Assembly: GCA_963721435.1 (NCBI GenBank)
Contig: CAVRJC010000012.1
Coordinates: forward strand, 62,001 to 126,000
Direction of reading: 5' to 3'
Length of the DNA stretch: 64,000 nt
From: CAVRJC01 sp963721435
GTDB taxonomy: Bacteria > Actinomycetota > Acidimicrobiia > IMCC26256 > DASPTH01
The number at the start of each line of letters is the position of its first letter. Within the stretch, counting starts at the first letter, position 1. This document shows, in pieces, positions 52,165-61,136 of the stretch. The notes beneath the pieces were generated by a model. It had not been told where the DNA came from. It worked only from the letters and a program-made list of their open reading frames with translations, and did not search any database. Position numbers and translations under genes: made by a program.

Positions 52165-53806
52165 GTGACGACTGATCCACTCGACGGGAGTCTGGCGAGT
52201 CAGCTCCTCGCGTTCGTCGAAGGCACATCCGACCTGGTGGGCGTCGTCGACGCGCAGAGTCGCGTGGTCTACCTGAACGAGGCGGCGCGCAAGCGCCTGG
52301 GCGTCGGCGACAGCATCGGGCTCACGAGCGCGGACCTGTTTCCGCAATACGTCTTCACGCGGTACTACGACGAGATCCGACCTGCGTTGTTGCGCGTCGG
52401 CACCTGGCGCGGCGAGCTTGCCGTGTTGACGGCGTCGGGCGAAGCGGTCCCGATGGACATGACGGTCGTCGCCCGCGTCGGGCCGGGCGGCGAGGTCGAC
52501 GGCCTCGTGACCTCCGGCCGCGAGATCGTGCCCGCGTCCGACGCGCCCGCGGCAGATCAGGTCCACGACGAGCTGACCGGGCTTCCGGGACGGACGATCC
52601 TCGACGACCGCATGCGGGTCGCGCTCGCACACGCGGCTCGCGACGGTCGGAGGGTGGCCGCGGTTCTCGTCGACGTCGACGCGATGAAGGACATCAACGA
52701 CTCGTTCGGGCACGCCGTCGGCGACGACGTGTTGCGCGAGCTCGCCCGCACGATGGTGCGCACGGTGCGCACCAGCGATTCGGTCGCTCGGCTCGGCGGC
52801 GAACGAGTTCGTCGTGATCCTTGACGGGCTCGACGAGACCGACACGGTCTGGCAGGTCGCCGAGCGCCTGCGGGACGCGGTGTGCCGTCCACCGGTCGAA
52901 TTGGGCACGGATGTTCTCGCCGTGTCGGCGAGCTTCGGCGTCGCCGTCGCCACCCCGGAAGACACTCCGGCGGAATTGCTGCAACGCGCCGACGCCGCGA
53001 TGTACCGGGCGAAGGCCTTGGGCGGCGCCAAGGTGGTGGTGTTCGAAGACCGCGCCGACGTCAGCATCACGACGCTGGTCGACGAGCTTGCGTACGCGGT
53101 CAGCCACGGCTTGATCCGGCCGCACGTGCAGTCGGTCGTCGACCTTCACACGGGCGTGCTCGTCGGACATCAAGGGATCGTGCGCTGGGAGCATCCGCTG
53201 CGCGGGCTTCTCGACGCCGACCAGTTCGTGCACTTCGTGGCGAACACGCCGCTCCTGCCGGTGATCGACCTCGCGGTGCTCCGCCGGACGGCCGCCGCCG
53301 CGGCCCGCACTGCTCGGAACGGCGTGCGTGTGCGCGCGTACGGGCACCTCTCCCGCCGATTGATCGGCGACGTCCAGGTCGAGCGCTACGTCACCGAGAT
53401 CATCGACGACCTCGGGATCGCGCCCGCAGATCTGTGTGTCGAGATCGCGCACGCGCTCGTGGCTCGACCGTCGCGCACGGTGCGCGGCACGCTCCGCGCC
53501 CTGCGCGAGATCGGCGTGCGGACGGTGCTGAGCGGCGTCGACGGCGAGTGCGAGATCAACGAGCTGGTCGAAGACGGGTTCGACGAGCTCCGGCTCGCGC
53601 GACGCCTCGTCCGGGACGCCGGCCTCGACCCGACACGCCGTCGGGTCGCGCACGGCACGATTGCGCTCGCCCGGGCGCTCGGTCTCACCGTGATCGCGGT
53701 CGGTGTCGAGACCGAAGCCGACCGTGCCAACATGCGCGACGCCGGCTGCGACTACGGGCAGGGGAACCTGTTCGGCGACGCCCGCCCCGCGGGCGCAATC
53801 GGCTGA
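52165..53806 (+). CDS. PAS-GGDEF-EAL protein, frameshifted inside the GGDEF motif
   Basis: PAS domain (residues ~10-125: LVGVVDAQSRVVYLNEAA), then GGDEF and EAL domains. The diguanylate cyclase motif is broken: after ARLGG the sequence reads GAACGAGTTC, and one A too many (52802-52803) ends the frame at 52824. Dropping it restores GGDEF and a 546-aa protein. An RxxD product-inhibition site (RTSD) lies five residues before GGDEF. The EAL domain is degenerate: the EAL motif reads QGI (HQGIVRW) and the catalytic Asp pair region reads SGVDGEC, so it is probably a sensor. GTG 52165 follows GGCAGG; a TTG at 52144 is possible. Confidence 0.85.
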
Positions 53807-53855
53807 GCGTCGCCGCGCGACCGTGAGCTGCAGACCGGTGTGACGAGCGCGTCGC

Positions 53856-54335
53856 TCATGGTCGCTCGATCGTGACAAGAGTGGCGTACCCATCCGAATG
53901 CATGGATGTCGCACCGAGGACGGCGCGGAGCATCCGGAGCACGTGTCGGGACTCACGGAGCACCGATGCGCGCAACCGGCACACGCCGTCGTTCCATGCT
54001 CGCTCCGCCAACATCCCGAGGAAGGTGCTGCCGATGCCTTGACGCTGCCACGCGTCTTCCACGATGAGTGCAACCTCGGCGTCGTCGCCGTGCCGCGCCC
54101 AGTTGCCGAGCGCGACCACCATCTCGGGGTCGTCACGCGTCACACCGATCCACGCTTCCCCACCTGCTGTCGGCGTCACGATCCGCTCGAGATCCGCGGC
54201 CGGGATCGTGCGGAGCGGCGCGAGGAAGCGCGCGTACCGGGACTCGAGGCTGCACCGGGCGAACATCGCTTCGATCGCGGGGCCGTCGGCGAGAACGGGA
54301 CGGCGGATCACGAGGTCGAGATCTTCGTGTCGCAT
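53856..54335 (-). CDS. GNAT family N-acetyltransferase
   Basis: 159-aa GNAT-fold acetyltransferase: LVIRRPVLADGPAIEAMF at the start and the acetyl-CoA pyrophosphate loop WQRQGIGSTFL (Q/RxxGxG/A) near residue 105. The fold is like that of stand-alone Pat-type domains, but no cyclic-nucleotide domain is attached. ATG 54335 with AGGA upstream. A structured 137-bp gap separates it from the RNA methyltransferase gene upstream. The substrate is unknown; small molecules or protein lysines are both possible. Confidence 0.8.
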   Translation of the reverse strand: MRHEDLDLVIRRPVLADGPAIEAMFARCSLESRYARFLAPLRTIPAADLERIVTPTAGGEAWIGVTRDDPEMVVALGNWARHGDDAEVALIVEDAWQRQGIGSTFLGMLAERAWNDGVCRLRASVLRESRHVLRMLRAVLGATSMHSDGYATLVTIERP

Positions 54336-54395
54336 GATTCCTGCCACCTCTGCGTGCGCCGGACGATCGACCGCGATCCTGCCTCCGGCCCCTTG

Positions 54396-54448
54396 CAGCG
54401 ACGAAGCAACCCGCCGGCGCATCGCCTGCAGCCGGGTTGCAGTCGCTG
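54396..54448 (-). terminator. Two-part hairpin after the RNA methyltransferase gene
   Basis: CAGCGAC (54396-54402) and GCAACCCG (54406-54413) pair with CGGGTTGC (54433-54440) and GTCGCTG (54442-54448), giving 15 base pairs interrupted by a 3/1-nt internal loop and closed by a 19-nt loop. It lies 25 nt after the methyltransferase stop in the direction of transcription. It is a likely terminator, or a leader structure for the acetyltransferase gene. Confidence 0.55.
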
Positions 54449-54472
54449 ACAAGACCGGACCGGAGGCGCGAA

Positions 54473-55735
54473 TCAGCCGTGTCGGGGTCGATTCGCAATC
54501 GAGAGGTCGAACCGCGTGACGACCTCGGTGTGGTGGGTGTGCGGGAAGAGGTCGACCAGGACCGCGTCCGTGGGCTGATAGCCGTGGCCGATGAGCAGGC
54601 CGGTGTCGCGCCCCGCGGCGGCGGGATCGCAGCTGACCAGCACGATCCGCGGCGCGCCGCTCGCCACCAGCGCCTTCGCGCCGGCGCGACCGAGGCCGGC
54701 ACGGGACGGGTCGGCGACCACGAGCTCCGCACGTGGGGCTCGCCACCGCTCCACCGTCGTCGCGACCACTCGTGCGTCGAGATCCCGCAGGTTCACCCGG
54801 GCATCGGCAAGGGACGCGGGGTTGCTCTCCGCCGTCACCGCGCGCCACCCGCCGCGATCGGTGAGCAGCGCGCCGGCGAAGAGCCCGACGCCGCTGTACG
54901 CGTCGAGCAGCGTGTGCGGCCGCCCGGCGCCGTGGGGCGCGGCATCGAGCACGTCGACGCACAGCTCGCGCACGACGTCGACGAGCGCCGCGGCGCCGTC
55001 GGGGCGCGTCTGGAAGAACGACTCGGCGGAGATCCGCCACCGGCGACCGGCGACGATCTCGTGGATCCATGCGCGCTTCCCCGCGGCCAGCTCGTCGGCG
55101 CCGACCACGCGGACATCGTCGGGCAGCCGCACGCCGTCACACGTCGGCGCGACCAGCGCCAGGCGCTCGCCGGTCTCGGCGCCGACGCGCAACGTCACCT
55201 CCGTCGCCGCGGCGAACGTTCCCTCGACGATCAGCTCGTCGAGCAAGGGATGCGCGACCGCGCAATGGTCGAGCTCGACGATGGCATCGCTCGCGGCGCG
55301 GCGGAGCCCGGCGCGCCCGCCTGTGACCGCGAGTCGCAGCGTCGTTCGAAATCCCCACGGGTCGAGCGACGGACCGAGCCGAACCGCCGGTTCCCGCCAT
55401 CGGCCGTGCCGACGCAACGCGTCGGTGACGATCTCGACCTTGGCACGCGTCTGCGCGTCGTGCTCGAGCGTGGCGAGGTCGCATCCACCACATCCGTCGG
55501 CGACGTGCGGGCACACCGGTGTGATGCGGTCGGCGGACGGCTCGACGATCTGCACGACCGTGCCCCAGTCGGCGCCGTGCCGCACCGCGACCGTCACCTC
55601 GACCAGCTCGCCGGGGAGCGCGTCGCCGACCAGCACGATCCGTCCGTCGGTGCGACGGGCCAGCGCGGCACCGCCCGCAACCAGCCGCTCGGCGCGCACG
55701 GCCACGACTTCACCGCCTTCACGCTCCTCGACCAC
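54473..55735 (-). CDS. TrmA/RlmD-type RNA 5-methyluridine methyltransferase
   Basis: 420-aa class I methyltransferase. N-terminal TRAM-like domain (GEVVAVRAERLVAGGAALAR), a 4Fe-4S cluster motif with CPHVADGCGGC plus a later Cys (DHCAV), then FFQTRPDGA, the SAM-binding LLDAYSGVGLFAG, ADPSRAGLG, and the catalytic Cys in LVSCDPA. It methylates uridine C5 in rRNA or tRNA. GTG 55735 is chosen as the first start after the divergent promoter; VAVRAERLV (GTG 55699) is an alternative. Divergent from the SpoIIAA-like fragment. Confidence 0.86.
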   Translation of the reverse strand: MVEEREGGEVVAVRAERLVAGGAALARRTDGRIVLVGDALPGELVEVTVAVRHGADWGTVVQIVEPSADRITPVCPHVADGCGGCDLATLEHDAQTRAKVEIVTDALRRHGRWREPAVRLGPSLDPWGFRTTLRLAVTGGRAGLRRAASDAIVELDHCAVAHPLLDELIVEGTFAAATEVTLRVGAETGERLALVAPTCDGVRLPDDVRVVGADELAAGKRAWIHEIVAGRRWRISAESFFQTRPDGAAALVDVVRELCVDVLDAAPHGAGRPHTLLDAYSGVGLFAGALLTDRGGWRAVTAESNPASLADARVNLRDLDARVVATTVERWRAPRAELVVADPSRAGLGRAGAKALVASGAPRIVLVSCDPAAAGRDTGLLIGHGYQPTDAVLVDLFPHTHHTEVVTRFDLSIANRPRHG

Positions 55736-55759
55736 CCGCGCAGCGTACGGTGAGGGTCC

Positions 55760-55966
55760 ATGATCACCGAGCTCACCAGCGGCGCGCTCTGGCAGGACCT
55801 CGAGATGGGCATCGAGCACATGCGTGGGTGGAAACGCATCGCGCTCGTGACCGACGTCGAGTGGATGATCCACATGACCTCGATGTTCGGGTGGATGACA
55901 CCGGGCGAGGTCAAGCACTTCCCGGTCGCCGAACGCGACGCCGCCATCGCCTGGGCCGCCGGCTGA
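55760..55966 (+). CDS. SpoIIAA/STAS-like protein, C-terminal half only
   Basis: 68 aa matching only the second half of the SpoIIAA-like (STAS superfamily) domain: SGALWQDLEMGIEHMRGWKR, then IALVTDVEWM and FGWMTPGEVKHFPV. The family is normally about 120 aa, so the first two strands and helix are missing. An in-frame TGA lies 9 nt before the ATG, and further upstream is the methyltransferase gene, so the N-terminal half is not nearby. TACGGT (55746-55751) 8 nt upstream could drive it. Either a remnant or a short functional variant. Confidence 0.6.
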   Translation: MITELTSGALWQDLEMGIEHMRGWKRIALVTDVEWMIHMTSMFGWMTPGEVKHFPVAERDAAIAWAAG

Positions 55967-56107
55967 GTCAGCCGTCTTCGTCGGAGCCGTCGATCCGAGG
56001 GCCCAGGCGGACCGTTCGGTCACTTCATCCACTTGGGACGATCAGTCGGGCCGGCGTGACGCATCTGCGCTATGGAGTCGTACATCCGACCTGCCGACCC
56101 ATGAGCC

Positions 56108-58855
56108 ATGGATCACGACTCGCACCGTCGCACCGCCTTGGCGCGCCTGGGGGCAGCTGCGTTGGTGCTCGGACTGGCGCTGCTCGGGACCGTCCCCGCT
56201 GGCGCCGCCTCGGGTGGATCAATCTCCGGGACGGTCGTCGCAGCGGCTGGCACCACGCCCCTGGCAGGGATCTGTGTGAGCGTCGAGAACGGCCCGGGAA
56301 CGGTGACCGATGCCGACGGCGCGTACGCCATCACGGGTCTCGAACCGGGCGCGTATGCGGTGCAGTACTGGGATTGCACGACGACACCGAGCTACGTCGG
56401 CCAGTGGTACCTGGGGCACCCGGACTCGAGCTCGGCGGACAAGGTCACCGTGACCGCGGACACCGACACCGTTCTCGCTGACCTCGCCCTCGTCGCCGGC
56501 GTCTCGTTGAGCGGCACCGTGACCGACGTCCATGATGACCCGATCTCGGGGATCTCGGTGAACGTGAACCCCACCGGCTCGGGGCAGTCGACGGGCACCA
56601 CCACTGCCAACGACGGCACCTACCGGACGTCACCACTCCCCCCGGGCGACTACAAGGTGCAGTTCTCCGACAACAGCGCCGACCCCGTGTGGGCACGCGA
56701 GTACTGGGACGACGCAGTCTCCTGGAACACCGCCGACGTATTGACCCTGAACGCATCGGGCGGCTCCGTGCAAGCCGGAATCGACGCGCAGCTCGACGCG
56801 GCTGCGCAAATCACAGGCACCGTGACCGACTCAGGCGGTGGCGCGCTCCAAGGCGTCTGCGTCAACGCGAACGTCGCGAGCAACGGCGGATGGGACTGGG
56901 TGAACGGCGCGACCACCGCCGCCGATGGGAGCTACACCATCACGGGACTGCCGGCCACCGACGTGCGCGTCGCGTTCCATGACTGCGCGACGAGTCAGTA
57001 CACCGACCAGTGGTACGACAACGCAAACTCGTTCGAGAGCTCCACACCCCTCGTACTGACGCCGGGGCAGACACGCACCGGCGTGGACGCGCACCTCGAG
57101 GCCGGGATCGCAGTGTCCGGTCGCGTGACCGACAGCGACGGGAACCCGCTGGCGGGGATCAACGTGTGGGTGAACCCGACCGGCCAGGGGAACGGTGCGG
57201 GCGCGCAGACCAACGCGGACGGCGAGTACACCACGAACGCGCTCGCCCCCGGCGACTACCGCGTGCAGTTCGCCGCGAACGGCCCCGATCCCGAATGGGC
57301 GACCGAGTTTTGGGACGAGCAGCCGTCCTGGAACTCGGCAACCGTCCTCACCATCTCCGGCGCCGACTCGCCGGCGCGCACCGGCATCGACGCGGTGTTG
57401 ACACGCGCGGCAACAGTGGCCGGCACGGTGACGAACCGCGACGGCGCGCCTGCGCCCGGCGTGTGCGTGTACGCGGTGAACGAGACACCGAACGGCCTCG
57501 ACAGCACCGGGAGCGCGACGACCGATACCAACGGGACCTACGCGATCACCGGCCTCGCCTCCGTTCCCGTCAAGATCTACTTCCAGGACTGCAACCACAC
57601 CGGCCCCTATGTCGACCAATGGTGGGACGCACAGCCGGACGCCTCGACGGCGGCGACGATCACGCCGCTCCCCGGAGAGACGACAACCGGGATCGATGCC
57701 CACCTTGACGCTGCCGGCGTCATCCGCGGCCACGTCACTGACACCGACGACCACCCGCTCGGCGGAATCTGCGCGCAGGCCACGACAGGCGCCTGGTTCG
57801 GCGGACTCGCTCGCACCGACGCCAACGGCGACTACGTTCTCACCGTCAGCCGTGCGGGCGGCTACCGCGTGCAGTTCGTGGACTGCACCGACGCTCCCAC
57901 GTTTGCCGGGCAGTGGTGGGACCACGTCACGAGCGAAGCGGCGGCCTCGGTCGTGACCGTTGCGCCCGGTGATTCGGTGAGCGGCGTCGATGCAACCCTT
58001 GCACCGGGAGCGACCGGAACGATCTCCGGGCGCGTCGTCAATCTGCAGGGAGACGCGATGACCACGGCGTGCGTGGTGGCCTACCTGCCGGATCAGTACG
58101 CGCTCTTCGCGCCCGTGCACGCCGACGGTACCTACGAGATCGCGGGAATTCCTTCAGGAACGTACGCCCTCGCCGCACTGGGTTGCGGCGGCGGTGATCC
58201 CGTACCGGTGGTCACGGATCCCACGTCATCGGGCGTCGTGTACACGGGTCTCTGGTGGGACGGGATCCCGCTCCACTTCGAGCAGTCGAACCAGGGGGGG
58301 CCCGACCCGATTGCCCAGGGCGCGACGCTGGTGACCGTGACGCCGAACGCTCAGATCACCGGCCACGACTGGTGCTTCGGATGCACGGCACTCTCGATCA
58401 CCGGCGTGACGCCGATGTCCGACTCCCTCACGGTGGCGTTCGACGCACCTGGACTCGCAAGTCCCGAAGTCCTTGCGTCGGCCACCGCCACGGATCCACT
58501 CACGTATTCGGCGACGTGCACCTCGAGCAACGGCGCCGCGAGCGGGACGGCCACCAGCAACGCGGCCGGCTCGATCACCGTCGGTGGCCTGACCCCGGGT
58601 GCGGAGTACGCGTGTCAGGTCGTCGCAAGGAGCGATGGTGTCCCGGTCGCAATGTCCGGGCTCGCGGCCGGGACGACGATCGCCGACGCCAGCGAACCCG
58701 CGTCCGCGGCACTGACCACGCCGCTCGCGTTCACCGGCAGCCCGCCGGTGCAGTTGATGACCTCGGTCGGGTTGTTGCTCGTGGTACTCGGACTCATCGC
58801 GCTCCGCGGCACGCGGCGCGTTCGCGCTACCACGCCATCGACTGACCCCCGTTGA
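56108..58855 (+). CDS. Cell-surface repeat protein with LAXTG-type sorting signal
   Basis: 915 aa. Signal peptide with hydrophobic core LGAAALVLGLALLGTVPAG. Then seven carboxypeptidase-regulatory-like beta-sandwich repeats of ~95 aa, each starting (I/V)(S/T/A)G(T/R)V. Repeats 1, 3, 5 and 6 have two Cys each (G-(I/V)-C near the start, and YWDC, FHDC, FQDC or FVDC); repeats 2 and 4 lack Cys and share VNPTG and PGDY(K/R)VQF. Repeat 7 is divergent; a fibronectin-like domain follows. The C-terminus has LAFTG (873-877), a membrane helix and a basic tail, fitting class E sortase anchoring. Likely a stalk or adhesin. Confidence 0.82.
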   Translation: MDHDSHRRTALARLGAAALVLGLALLGTVPAGAASGGSISGTVVAAAGTTPLAGICVSVENGPGTVTDADGAYAITGLEPGAYAVQYWDCTTTPSYVGQWYLGHPDSSSADKVTVTADTDTVLADLALVAGVSLSGTVTDVHDDPISGISVNVNPTGSGQSTGTTTANDGTYRTSPLPPGDYKVQFSDNSADPVWAREYWDDAVSWNTADVLTLNASGGSVQAGIDAQLDAAAQITGTVTDSGGGALQGVCVNANVASNGGWDWVNGATTAADGSYTITGLPATDVRVAFHDCATSQYTDQWYDNANSFESSTPLVLTPGQTRTGVDAHLEAGIAVSGRVTDSDGNPLAGINVWVNPTGQGNGAGAQTNADGEYTTNALAPGDYRVQFAANGPDPEWATEFWDEQPSWNSATVLTISGADSPARTGIDAVLTRAATVAGTVTNRDGAPAPGVCVYAVNETPNGLDSTGSATTDTNGTYAITGLASVPVKIYFQDCNHTGPYVDQWWDAQPDASTAATITPLPGETTTGIDAHLDAAGVIRGHVTDTDDHPLGGICAQATTGAWFGGLARTDANGDYVLTVSRAGGYRVQFVDCTDAPTFAGQWWDHVTSEAAASVVTVAPGDSVSGVDATLAPGATGTISGRVVNLQGDAMTTACVVAYLPDQYALFAPVHADGTYEIAGIPSGTYALAALGCGGGDPVPVVTDPTSSGVVYTGLWWDGIPLHFEQSNQGGPDPIAQGATLVTVTPNAQITGHDWCFGCTALSITGVTPMSDSLTVAFDAPGLASPEVLASATATDPLTYSATCTSSNGAASGTATSNAAGSITVGGLTPGAEYACQVVARSDGVPVAMSGLAAGTTIADASEPASAALTTPLAFTGSPPVQLMTSVGLLLVVLGLIALRGTRRVRATTPSTDPR

Positions 58856-59633
58856 CGCGGAAGATGTTGCCGGTCGCGAACCGCGCCGCGGGCGACACGA
58901 GGTAGAGGATCAGCATCGCCTGGTCGATCGCCTCACCGACCATGTGCAGCGGGCCCGCCGATCGCATGCCCTCGAGGAACTGCTCCCACTTCGCTTCGTC
59001 GACGTTGCCGTCGGCATCGTATTTGTGACGGGCGCTGAACGCGGTCTCCGTCGCGCCGGGCGCGATCGCGTTCACGCGGATCCCGTGCGGGCCGCCCTCG
59101 GTGGCGAGGAACATCGACAGCATCGCGACGCCGGCCTTGGTCATCCCGTAGATGCCGTTGCCGAGCGCGGTGATGTCGATGCCGGTGCTCGACACGTTGA
59201 CGATGTTGCCACCCGTCCCCTGCGCCTTCATCACGCGCATCGCGGCCTGGCAGCCGAAGAGCACACCCTTGAGGTTGATCCCGATCATGCGGTCGAGGTC
59301 GGCCTCCGAGATCTCGCTCACCAGCACGTCGCACGGGATGCCCGCGATGTTGCAGTAGATGTCGGCGCTGCCGAACTCGGCAACCGCGCGGTCGACGGCC
59401 GCGTCGTGATCGGCGCGTCGTTGCACGTCGGTGCGGAGCGACACCGCCTTGCCACCCTGCGCGACGATCTGCTTCGCGGTTGCCTCCGCGGCCTCGGCGT
59501 TGATGTCGGCCACGACGACCGCCGCCCCCGCCTCGGCAAGGACGAGGCTGGTCGCCTCGCCGATCCCGCTCCCGCCGCCGGTGACCACCGCCGCCTTCCC
59601 GGTGAGGTCGAACATGTTGTCGAGCAGGGCCAT
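58827..59633 (-). CDS. SDR family NAD(P)-dependent oxidoreductase
   Basis: 268-aa SDR: VTGGGSGIGEATS near residue 19, NIAGIPCD in place of NNAG, NVSSTGID for Ser, YGMTK for Tyr and Lys, and the C-terminal GNIFRVNGGQ. ATG 59633 after GGAGACACC. Its last 29 bp overlap the end of the converging surface-protein gene. Divergent from the isochorismatase-like gene at 59708, so the two may share regulation. Confidence 0.87.
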   Translation of the reverse strand: MALLDNMFDLTGKAAVVTGGGSGIGEATSLVLAEAGAAVVVADINAEAAEATAKQIVAQGGKAVSLRTDVQRRADHDAAVDRAVAEFGSADIYCNIAGIPCDVLVSEISEADLDRMIGINLKGVLFGCQAAMRVMKAQGTGGNIVNVSSTGIDITALGNGIYGMTKAGVAMLSMFLATEGGPHGIRVNAIAPGATETAFSARHKYDADGNVDEAKWEQFLEGMRSAGPLHMVGEAIDQAMLILYLVSPAARFATGNIFRVNGGQSMAW

Positions 59634-59707
59634 GGTGTCTCCTCGTTCAGCTGGGCAGGTGGGTGGGCCGGTCGCCGGATGCGCCGATCGCCCTACGATC
59701 CTCCGTC

Positions 59708-60325
59708 ATGCCGATCGATCTGCGCCAACTCGTCGCCGCTGACCACACCGCGGTGCTCACCATGGAGATGCAGCGGGGGGTGATGGGCGACCTCGCGGCC
59801 ATGCCCTCGATCGCGCAGGCCGTGGCGGCGCAGGGCATCGTCGAGCCCACCGCCCGGTTGCTCGCCGCGGCCCGGGCCGCCGGCGTCCGGGTCGTGCACT
59901 GCACCGCCGAGTTCCGGGAAGACCGGGCCGGCTCGGCGGCGAACTCGCCGATGTTGGCCATGGCGTACAAGAACCCGACCATCATCACCGGCACGCCGGG
60001 CGTCGACATCATCCCGGAGCTCGACCAGCAGCCGAGCGATCTCGTCTCGACCCGCTTCCACGGGCTCTCGCCGTTCGCCGGCACGTCGCTCGACGTCACC
60101 CTGCGCAACCTGGGCGTGAGCACGGTGATCGCCACCGGGTTCTCGATCAACATCGGGATCTTCGGCATGCTGCTCGGGGCCGTCGACCTCGGCTACTCCG
60201 CGGTGCTGGCGACCGACTGCGTCGGCGGGATCCCCGAGGACTACGCGCAGGCAGTGCTCGACAACTCGCTCGCGCTCCTCGCCACCCGCGCCACCGCCGA
60301 CGAGCTCATCGCCCTCTGGACGTAG
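59708..60325 (+). CDS. Isochorismatase-like protein lacking the catalytic Cys, copy 2
   Basis: 205-aa paralogue of 31371-31985 with the same altered active site: TMEMQRG (Glu20 for the usual Asp), STRFHGLSPFAG, and GFSINIGIFGM, in which Gly150 occupies the nucleophile Cys position. The shared TMEMxRGV(V/M)GDL start marks a distinct subfamily. ATG 59708 was chosen to match the paralogue; TACGAT (59694-59699) lies 8 nt upstream with no ribosome site, so leaderless expression is likely. Flanked by SDRs and an amidohydrolase, much as copy 1 follows an amidohydrolase. Confidence 0.8.
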   Translation: MPIDLRQLVAADHTAVLTMEMQRGVMGDLAAMPSIAQAVAAQGIVEPTARLLAAARAAGVRVVHCTAEFREDRAGSAANSPMLAMAYKNPTIITGTPGVDIIPELDQQPSDLVSTRFHGLSPFAGTSLDVTLRNLGVSTVIATGFSINIGIFGMLLGAVDLGYSAVLATDCVGGIPEDYAQAVLDNSLALLATRATADELIALWT

Positions 60326-60329
60326 CGGG

Positions 60330-61118
60330 TCAGAACAGGCCCATGGCGCGGCCGCCGTCGACGTCGATGGAGACGCCGTTCACGTACGACGCCTCCTCGG
60401 AGCAGAGGAAGAGCACCACGTTGGCGACCTCCTCCGACGTGCCGTACCGACCCATCGGCACGTTCTCGGAGCGCTTGGCGAAGACAGCCTCCTTGTCGGT
60501 GCCCGCCGCCTCGGCGATCTCCGACGCGGCCCGCTCCCACATCGCGGTGCGGATGAGGCCGGGCAGCACGGAGTTCACCAGCACGTTGTCGGCGCCGTAC
60601 TTGCGGGCGAGCGACTTCGCCACCGACACCATCGCGGCCTTGCTCGCGGTGTAGTCGATGAGCGACGCGTCGGGGTACTTGGCACCGATCGTCGACACCA
60701 TCACGACGCGTCCCCACTTCTGCGCGCGCATGTGGGGCAGGAACTTGCGCGTGCACCGCACCGCCGACATCAGATTGAGCTCGAACAACGACGACCAATC
60801 GTCGTCGCTCATGTAGAGGAAGTTGCGCGACGGTGAGTCGCCGACGTTGTTGACGACGATGTCGGTGTCACCGATGTCGCTCGCGACCGCGTCGAGGAAC
60901 GCGTTCGTGCTGTCGGCGTCGCCCATGTCGGCGACGTAGGGCCGCACGAGCACGCGCTCTCCCTCGGCGACGCTCGCGACGAGGGCATCGAGGCCCTCCC
61001 GCTTCCGCGCGCAGCACGCGACGACCGCGCCACGAGCGGCCAGCCCGCGCACGACGGCCGCGCCGATCCCCGCACTCGCCCCGGTGACGAGCGCGATCCT
61101 TCCACTGAGCTCAGCCAT
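60330..61118 (-). CDS. SDR family NAD(P)-dependent oxidoreductase
   Basis: 262-aa SDR: VTGASAGIGAAVV, NNVGDSP, MVSTIGAKYPDASLIDYTASK with Ser, Tyr and Lys, and GVSIDVDGG. It has a ~20-residue insertion (AEAAGTDKEAVFAKRSENVP) before the C-terminal helix. ATG 61118, 18 nt after the amidohydrolase stop, so they form an operon. It converges on the isochorismatase-like gene with 4 bp between the stops. Confidence 0.88.
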   Translation of the reverse strand: MAELSGRIALVTGASAGIGAAVVRGLAARGAVVACCARKREGLDALVASVAEGERVLVRPYVADMGDADSTNAFLDAVASDIGDTDIVVNNVGDSPSRNFLYMSDDDWSSLFELNLMSAVRCTRKFLPHMRAQKWGRVVMVSTIGAKYPDASLIDYTASKAAMVSVAKSLARKYGADNVLVNSVLPGLIRTAMWERAASEIAEAAGTDKEAVFAKRSENVPMGRYGTSEEVANVVLFLCSEEASYVNGVSIDVDGGRAMGLF

Positions 61119-61136
61119 CAGCGATGTGTGCCGCAG

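Noticed and set aside
56831..58120. Minus-strand open frame of 429 codons opposite the surface repeat protein
   Set aside because: Its periodicity simply mirrors the repeats of the plus-strand gene and it shows no family motif.
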